Assembly: GCA_036897625.1 (NCBI GenBank) | Contig: JAYMTA010000919.1 | Location: 1-23,037, forward strand | Direction of reading: 5' to 3' | From: Pelargonium cotyledonis | Taxonomy: Eukaryota > Streptophyta > Magnoliopsida > Geraniales > Geraniaceae | Length of the DNA: 23,037 nucleotides | Made by a program: the position numbers and the translations under genes | In this document: piece by piece, positions 11,301 through 20,300 of the stretch | Layout: each line of letters starts with the position of its first letter | Position numbering within the stretch: position 1 is the stretch's first letter | The notes under the pieces: generated by a model | What the model was told of the DNA's origin: nothing | What the model saw: the letters and a program-made list of their open reading frames with translations, nothing else | Database searches by the model: none

Positions 11301-14300
11301 ACGTATCTAATCATATTTGAATGCTTGAGCTACCAAACTGTTTGATGGTGCTCATAGATTGGCATTACATGGCTTCTTTCTATGTTTTAAAAGCTATGGT
11401 GCTGATATATCTGTTTTCCGTAAAAGTACTCACCATTTAGTTAATAATCATTTCTGACACTGGGATGCTCCATCAGATCAATCAATTAGAGAAAGACAAA
11501 GATGTTGTTGCCCAGTCACAAGCAATTGCATCTCTAGTGGCACTTCCACAGATTTCATTTTCTGTTATCAGTGCTCTGAATAATTTCCTTTGCAACTCCA
11601 AGGTATATACTACTCTCAGATTGATAGTTGGTGTCTTACTATTCATGTTAAATGTTGTGTGACTATCATTTTTCTGTGTTATCAAGGCCTTCTGGAGAGT
11701 TCGAATTGAGGCAGCATATGCGTTGGCTGATACATCATCTGAGGTAATAAGCATTGTGCTAAAGTTGGTGAAATAAATCACGCATTGGATGAATATGAAA
11801 TAAATAAGCTACATATAATAGTGCAAGTGAAATCTACTAACAAAGTTGACATTTTAGTAGTGGAAGCTCAAACCATTATGTACAGTCCATTATAAAATTT
11901 AACATGGTATTAAAGCTGGTTTTGACTCAAGCTTGGGTCCGTTTATATTATCTCCTCTTTTGGTCTTTGCCCCACTTGCAGATGGACATGCCTGCAGCGG
12001 CTCACGTGTGAAAGAAAATTCCCTGCACGTGAGGGGAGTGTGGATTGAAAAGGCCCCTGATTGTGCACATTTCAAGTCCACCGATAAAAGAAAAATGTGA
12101 GACTGTCACATGAGGGGAGTGTTTAAGTGGGTTAAATGAATCCCACATTGGATAAATATGAAATAAAAAAGCTACTTATTAAGGTGCAAGTGAAACTCTA
12201 CTATCAAGGTTGACTTTTTAGGAGTGGAAGTCCAAACCATCATGTGTAACCCATTATCAAATTTAACACATTGTTGAACTCAATTTTTTTACTAAGCTCT
12301 GATAGTTCGTACGAAGTATTGCACCCTTGTTCAGCATTTGTGATTCTTAATGTACCAATAAAAAAGCATTATATTATACTTGCTTCATCTTTCTTAGTTG
12401 CAGTTGTTTATTTCTACATTTCGATAGTCCTAATGGTTTATTAAAATTAATAGAAGAAAAGAAGTGGTGAAGTTTGCATAATATCCTTGATTTAACTTTT
12501 TCATCAGGGAGTATGGATTCATGTATATAGAGATAGTTGCTAGTGATCAATCTTAATCATTTGAAACTAGAAAGGTCCCTTAACTCTATTTTTGTCTGTT
12601 TTGAGTTATTGTGAAAAGAAATTCTGCATGTTTATGCTCTTATTGTTTCTAGATTCATGTTCATTGAGTTTTGCAACAAAGCTTGGTTTATAACTTCTTG
12701 AGTGGTTTGGTCCTGCAGGAAACTGATTGGGCTGGTTTACTCCATTTGGTGAAGTTTTTTAAAAGTAGGAGGTTTGATGTTAATATTGGACTACCAAAGT
12801 AAGATTCTTGAGTTAAATAGATTGAACTTATCAAGCTTGCTATGTTGAGTTTCAACATTATTTTCTAATTTATTTATTTAATACTATCCTGCCAGGCCAA
12901 ATGACTTTCATGATATTCCTGAGTACTTCGTTCTTGAGGTAATGCAGTGAGGTAGGATGTATAATAAGTTGTACATGCCGCCATGTGTTTTGTGTTGTTA
13001 TATAGTTTCTCTTTAATACTTGTCTTGTATTATAAATTGCAATTTGTTCTTGCCTTGGGCAGGCTGTTTTATCTGGTTTCATAATAAAATATTATCAACT
13101 AAATGACTCTGAATTGTAGCATACTCAGTCTGGAATCTTTGCTGATGAAATGATCATCTGAGTCTTGAATTCAAATGACTTTAATCGAATCTAAACCATA
13201 AATAATCAATGTAAAATGTATTTTTTTAGGATATAGTCTATATTCCAAAGGAAAACTGGCATGGTTATCAAACATTATTTGAGGATATAGTCTGTAAATT
13301 GTATCTGGTTTCAGAAAGAATGTTTGCTTCTACATTGGAGTTTTTTTTTTTTTTTTGTCACTCGTCTATTCCTCCTTAAACATAGATATTTTAAAATAAG
13401 TAATAGATGATAATTTGGAGCATCAAACCAAATTGTCTTATTTGTTTTGACATATGATGATCTGTACTTTGATAAAACAAAAGAAAAGAATCAATTCATA
13501 TATTAGCACTGTGTCTCATGTATCTAGTATCTACAACACCACATATGCCCGCACATGGTTGATTTTTTTATGATACGATCTTGTTAGTGGTGGAGTGTCA
13601 ATATTGCAACTTAGAAATAGTTTTATTGATGTAGTACTGAAAAAAAAAAAACATTACTGAATCAAAACTGGTAAAAATTTAAGCTTCTGTTGTAAACGGA
13701 AAAACACCGTTTTTCTTCTATTCTAAACTTCTTTAACTTATTTAAGTCTGCTAAAAGTTGTTATTTCTATCTTTTTTTATGGGATGATGGTCTCTTGTTT
13801 CTCTTACATTTGTTGAATCATTATTTTGAAGTTAGTTTGTAAACTGTATTTGAAGATGTGGATCTTCCTGCTGGTACTAATGCCAATGCAAGTGCAAATT
13901 TTGCCATATGAATTGGTTAATGTGTGCTCAGTCTATTCTCTGCTGTATTATTTGGGTAATTATAGCAGCTTTTAGCTTTGTTAAAGCTGAAGTCTATGAT
14001 CTCCTTGAAAGTTGCACTCGACCTAGGAGTTTTGAATTTTAAGTTATCTTTGGTTACAATTTTATTTCCTGTCTGAAGGTCAAATAGATTATTACATACA
14101 CTAATCTTATGAATTACAGAAGTAGGAGTCATTTTATCAAGCAACTCATTAACTCTTGTAACCTTTTTCTGTTTCATATTTTATTATTACAGGCCATTCC
14201 CCATGCCATAGCTATGGTCAGAACTGCAGACAAGAAAAGCCCTAGAGAAGCAGTTGAATTTGTTTTACAACTGTTGAAGGTGGCTTTTCTCTTGTTTATG

Positions 14301-17300
14301 TACTTATGAACAGTAACATAGATATTTAAATATGATGTCATGTTACTTGATTTATAATGAAGTTTCTGCTTCTGGTATTTGATAGTTTAGTATTTAAATC
14401 CAAAGTAGGTCTTTTAGCTGATCATTTAGTTAGGAAAGATTGTGGATGTACTTGTGCTCGCTTCTCAAGGGAGCATATTGCCATTTGGGCTATTTCTATT
14501 TTACTATGGAAGGCATGTTGGTCGAGACAGACATGAGGCTGATGTTATTTCAGACCTTAAAACAATGGCTAACCAAAGGTTATGCTTCTTCTGTACAACT
14601 GTGTAATTTCAATTCCATTTAGGGCTGGGATATTACTTTTTAGATCATGATGTTGGATGCACTTGGAATGTTTGTTATCCTAAAACATAGAGTTTCCTAT
14701 TCTATAACAAACTTTAACAGTATGCATATGCCATTGTATTCTCTAAACTTGCTCTTAACTTCCCTTTTCATTTGTTTGTTCATTTTGCACTTGTACCATC
14801 CCTTTATTCGCATCTTTTCTTTTCTTTTATGGTTTTTGAGTTCGACATTTCTTGTTGGTTATGTGATTACCTATACTAAGTTCTGCATGTAAGTTTATCT
14901 CTTTCTAATTCATTGTTAATATTGTTGTTTAACAGTACAATGATAACAGTGGGAATCCATATTCTGATGTATTCTGGCTTGCTGCACTACTGCAGTCTGT
15001 TGGTGAACTTGAATTTGGGCCACAGGTTTGTGAATATTGTTTTCACTCATTTCTTGCAATGATCGTATCTCATATCCTCATTCTTTCTTAATCCTTCACT
15101 TCAATTTCTACTTGCCAGAATTTACCTCTTGTTACATCCTTATTGGATTTCCCTTTTTCCTTCTTTTTCTTTTTTTATTTGTGCTCAGGGTTTTTCACAG
15201 ATTTTGGGAATTGATAATAAAACAGGGACAGATGGTTTTGGTGTCATTTAAAGAAAAAACTAGGAACCAGAAAAACAAGTACCTGCTTCACACCAGTAGG
15301 ATGTGTCTTGCTTTAGCGCTCTTGGCATAGGATAAGAATAAATGCAGGCCGATAGTTTTTGCTGGGAAATCTTGTTGCATGGATGATAGTTGTTGTGTTT
15401 CAATCACCCTTATATACATACTAATGTTACTAAACGTAGACATGCACTACTCAAGATATAAAATGGGACTAAGAGAACCCTACTAAACATCTGTCCATTA
15501 TATCTTTAAATTCCAAATATATGGACCCTAGTTTTTAATCAAGGCCAACTGTTTTCAATCCGAGAAATGTGATAATATAAAACTCGATCCCACCTAAACT
15601 AGACAACAAGTTCCAAAAATGAGATCTAAGGAGTAATGAATGAGCGTTAGGTCATGTATCTTGCCTTTCTATGAGCTTAATGGTGTCTTCACTGAAACCA
15701 GAATGAGATATGAACAAGTAAAGAATGACTGCCAATTTGACAGAAACTTTTGTTGCTCTTGATAAATGAAAATTTGCTACAATGCCCTTTTTTTTAGTTA
15801 CCTCATCTTGCTCATTAAATATCATAAAATATTTTTATCATTTGTAGTAAATAGTAATTGAAACTACTAAATGGTCTATTCTGATTGTTCAGATGTTAGA
15901 GGTGGCATTCAATCCTTGTTTCTCCCTTGGCTCCATGTAAATCTATGCGTTTAGGAAATACATGTGAATTCTCTTCTATTATATGGTTGATCAAATAGAT
16001 ATAGTTGTCTCTTTTTGTGCTATCACTACATGAACTGTCATATAATCACATTTTACAATGTTCACTTCTTTTTCTTTCTATGATGGTAGTGTTCTTAGAG
16101 ATAGTGGTTTGAGTTTAGGTTCCCGCTGAATATTGTTAATCTTTACTCAAACCTAAAAGCTTAAACTATTAGGTGGCTGACCCAATTAGTATATCAAGTG
16201 ATCACAAACTTGATATTCTTTTAATATGGGATACTTTAACACTCCCCTCACCTGTAGGCCCACCAAGAGTCAATGGGTCTTGCATGTGGACCAAAAAGTA
16301 ATACAAACATGTCACTATTAGGTGGATGGCCCAACTAGAATATTAGGTGTTCAAAACCTTCCCATTCTTTCAATGTGGAATACTTAATCAAATACTTAAT
16401 GGTGACCAATTGAAGTCATTTCCTTAATATTAATGTAGTTAGAAATTTTCCAAAGGCACTCGAATTAATCTTTGAAATTGGCTTGGATACTGTGGAAACT
16501 TTCTTTGGTAATCTTTTTATTCTCTGTTTGGTTCTACGAAAATGTAAGTAGCAAGGAATATTGGAGAATAAAATGGCGAAATAATAAAGTAATGTAAAAT
16601 AAAAGTTTTCTTTTGTTTAGATGATAAGATAAAAGTGGAGGAGCATAAAATATTGCCAAAAGAGATCACTGCATACCTGTGCTTACCAAAGTATGCAGCA
16701 GTACAACTTCACTAAACTTGACCGAGCCCACCAGTATTACCAATCATGAAACCCTGCAAAGCCAATTCATGTTCTGATGGCATGATCAACTCTTAAGGTG
16801 GCTTTATAGAAGCCAATCACCAATATGTGCTGAGAATGGGCAGAATCCAACCTTCTTTGAGACAACTTTGCCTGCAAAAATCCACCTATTTTTGTGAAAT
16901 CTTCAATTTTGTTGCAGTCAAATTCTCAAATGAAATCCAGTCACTCCACCGTCAACATAAGAAACAAAATCTATATATTGTTCTTGATGACTATGATGTT
17001 GTAGGTTCTGGTGAACAATTCACAAATTACATGATTAAGATAGCTGAAGGAGACGTTGCTGGCTAGAAATTAATGATTGTAGGTCAATTGTATAGGTGGC
17101 CTATGGAAACTCTAGAATGTTTTCAAGATAAGTGAGAATTTGGAAGTTATTTATGCATGACTTGCCCATAGTGTCTCTACAATAAGTTAGTATTCTGTAC
17201 ATTTGTTACAACACGTGTATGAGGGGATATACAACACTACCAAACCTTTCCTTAATTTTTCTCAAAATAGAAAAGACACTTAATTTGGGACGGAGGAAGT

Positions 17301-20300
17301 ATCATTTTTAACAATACCTCCTATTTTCATTGAACCAAACACTGTTACTGTACTTGATCTGTGTGCTGTTACTTTGATACTGTTTTATTTTCTTAAATTG
17401 TAAGAATATTTATGGTATGTATACTTTCTTCTCTTTTCCACCACATTTATTCTGATGGCTTACCTATTGTGCTTCTTGCTTTATTGGCAGAGTATTCCCC
17501 TTTTATCATCTCTCCTTAAGCACATTGATCGGATTTTGCAATTTGACAGGTGCATATACTTGTTATATTGTTGACACAATGGATTGAAATAAATGATATT
17601 TGAAGTTGATTGTTAAAATATCTGAAAATGATTCTTACCAGGCTGATGCCTAGTTACAATGGGATCTTGACAATTAGCTGCGTCCGAACTTTGACGCAGC
17701 TTGCACTAAAGCTTTCAGGATATATTCCTCTTGTAAGTGTTTTACTAACCTTTTACTGCCCTGGCAGTGTAAATGAAGTACTGTTTTATATTGTTACAAA
17801 TGTGCTATTTGGTGCAGGATCGTGTCTTTCAACTCATTAAACCTTTTCGAGATTTCAAAACTATATGGCAAGTTCGTATTGAAGCAAGCAGAGCCCTCCT
17901 TGATCTTGAGTTCCACTGCAAAGGCATTGATGCAACATTGTTGTTATTTATCAAGTATTTGGAGGAAGAGCCATACTTGAGAGGTTTTGCATTACTTTAT
18001 GAAAAAACCATCTCTATTTTTTTAATAGTATCATAGAAGCATATTGGTACTTACCTCACATTCCTGATTGCAGGCCAGGTGAAACTGGTTGTGCATGCTA
18101 TGCGACTATGTCAGATAGGAGGTGAATCTGATTCTAACGATGACATTAGAAGCCAAACCCTTGTGGCTTTGCTTCATCTCCTTGAAGGCCGTGAGGCATT
18201 CAATAATATCTCTCTTCGTCACCACCTGTACTGTATTTTACAGGTCCTTGCAGCAAGGTGTGTAACATTTTCGTCTTGTGAAAAAAATAGAAACAGAAAT
18301 AATATACTCCCCCATCCCAAAATGAGTCTTTGTTTCCATTTTGAGAATGCATAACTAACTTCTTAAAAAGGGAAAGAGGACACTCATTTTGGGTAAAAAA
18401 AATGCAAGATAAACATGACACTCATTTTGAGACGGAGGAGGGAGTATCATCCTCTAATAGAATATATAGAAATGGGTGCTATTTCATTTTATATTTCCGT
18501 ATACTCATTGTGGAGAAAATGGATGTGCATCTTGAGCCTTCTACATAAGAACAGAACTCTTCATGATTTTATCATTGTTCAGTGTTGCATGCAAATCAGT
18601 AGCTGCATTAAGTCACGGGTTGATATGAGATTTGATGAATGATTAGATTTTGGAAAATTGATTTTATTAATTGGATGGTTTCAAGATCTAGCAACCTTTT
18701 TTTATTTAGTGAGATCAATAAAAAGTTTTAAACAAGAAAGCCTAGACTTCACACTGAATTATGTTGTTGGCATCAAAATGATTGCATGTATTTTACATTA
18801 AAGTGGTACTCTCTGTCTCACGGAAGCTCACTCAACTTATATATTGAATTGGATTGAGACATAGCTTATCACAATGGTTGTCCCAAGATCATTATAGCCA
18901 CATCTTTTAAAAAGGAAATAGAAAATATTATCTTTGCACTCTATGAAAAGTCAAAGAGGATATGTTTTGGGGGGATGGTAGGAATGCAATTAATACGCGA
19001 ACATACCCTTACACGATCCAAGTAATCGCATGCATCATATACTTGTATTAGTGAAGCCTCTTATTGGAATACTTGTTATGAACAGTTGTCCATGTTATAT
19101 TCATAATAGCATTTGCAGTTTCATTAACCCGGTCTTGCGAGTTCTCTTAGTTTTTTCAATTGGAGAGTTAACTCAGCCCTAGAAGTCGAGACAATTTAAA
19201 GTTAACTAGCTTGAGATATGGCCCATATAAACCATGTGACTACATAGAATACTTCCATTAAATAGGATACATTTCACTGAATATTCTTTTCCTCTAAGAC
19301 ACTGCATTATTTTTTCTCTTACTTCAGGCCCCCAACACTTTATGGAGTGCCGAGAGATAGAACATTGCTTGTAGGTGATGTTGGAACTTGCAGTGAACCG
19401 AAAGGCATTTTTGGCACCCTTACTACAGATATAAAGCCTACAGAACCTCCTGTGGACCTTGTGACAGAGTTGAATGCATCAGAGCCTGTGGGCGTTGCGA
19501 CTGAAGTCAAGCCTGCAGAGCCTGATCCTGTAGACACCAAAAAACTTGAAAATGCTGGTTTGGTTGTCCAAGAAATCCCGAGGGCTACAGATACTGTTGG
19601 CAACAGTCTTGAACGGAAGATTTCCAAGGGAACAGACACCATCTCCAACAGTCACGAACAAATAATTTCCAAGGAACTAGACAACATACCCAACAGTAAT
19701 GAACACAAGATATCCAAGGAAATAGACAACGTATCCAACAGTCATGAACGAAAGATTTCAAAGGAGGTGGACACTGTGTCCAACAGTCATGAACAGAGGA
19801 TTTCAGTCAAGATTAGGATTAAACCGTCTGCTACTACTAGTAGAGCTGTGGAAACTGTTGAACGGTCCCAAGGTGGGCAAAATGAAACCGATTGCGGGGG
19901 GAGCAGTTCAGTTTCTGTGGATGCACCTGCCAGGAATTTGGCAGAGGCAGTGAGCATCAACAATCACAATCACAATCACAATCACGAGGAAGTAGACTCC
20001 TTCCATCATGATCATGATCGCGGGTCTCGGATGACTGCCAGCATTGGCAGCGCAAAACTTGCAAGTGATGGTGATGAACTTGGAAAAGAAAAAGAACTCC
20101 AGTGCACAGCTGAGTCGAGCAAAGTCCTTGCATACTCGAAACCCGACGATCCATCATCTCCTAACTTCATCCAAGACAGCAACATAGACGCTGACGCACA
20201 AAAATTCGTTAGTCTCCAGACTCTTTCTGCTCCAAGGAATGGTCTCGAGGGAGGTCCAGTTTCTGTACCATCTCCTCATCGTAGGAAAGACAAGGAGAAG

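Larger units (their letters stand above)
15026..17490 (+). other. TAF2 intron (2465 bp)
   Basis: GT-AG intron between exons 16 and 17. It holds a minus-strand TRIM (16134-16390) and a solitary Stowaway-like end (about 17278-17301). The open frame 16827-17066 encodes nothing I recognise. The remainder is AT-rich. Confidence 0.85.

Noticed and set aside
16827..17066. 79-codon frame in the intron between exons 16 and 17
   Set aside because: Looks somewhat protein-like near its end ([16 protein letters not shown]) but has no known motif, and no splice context joins it to TAF2.
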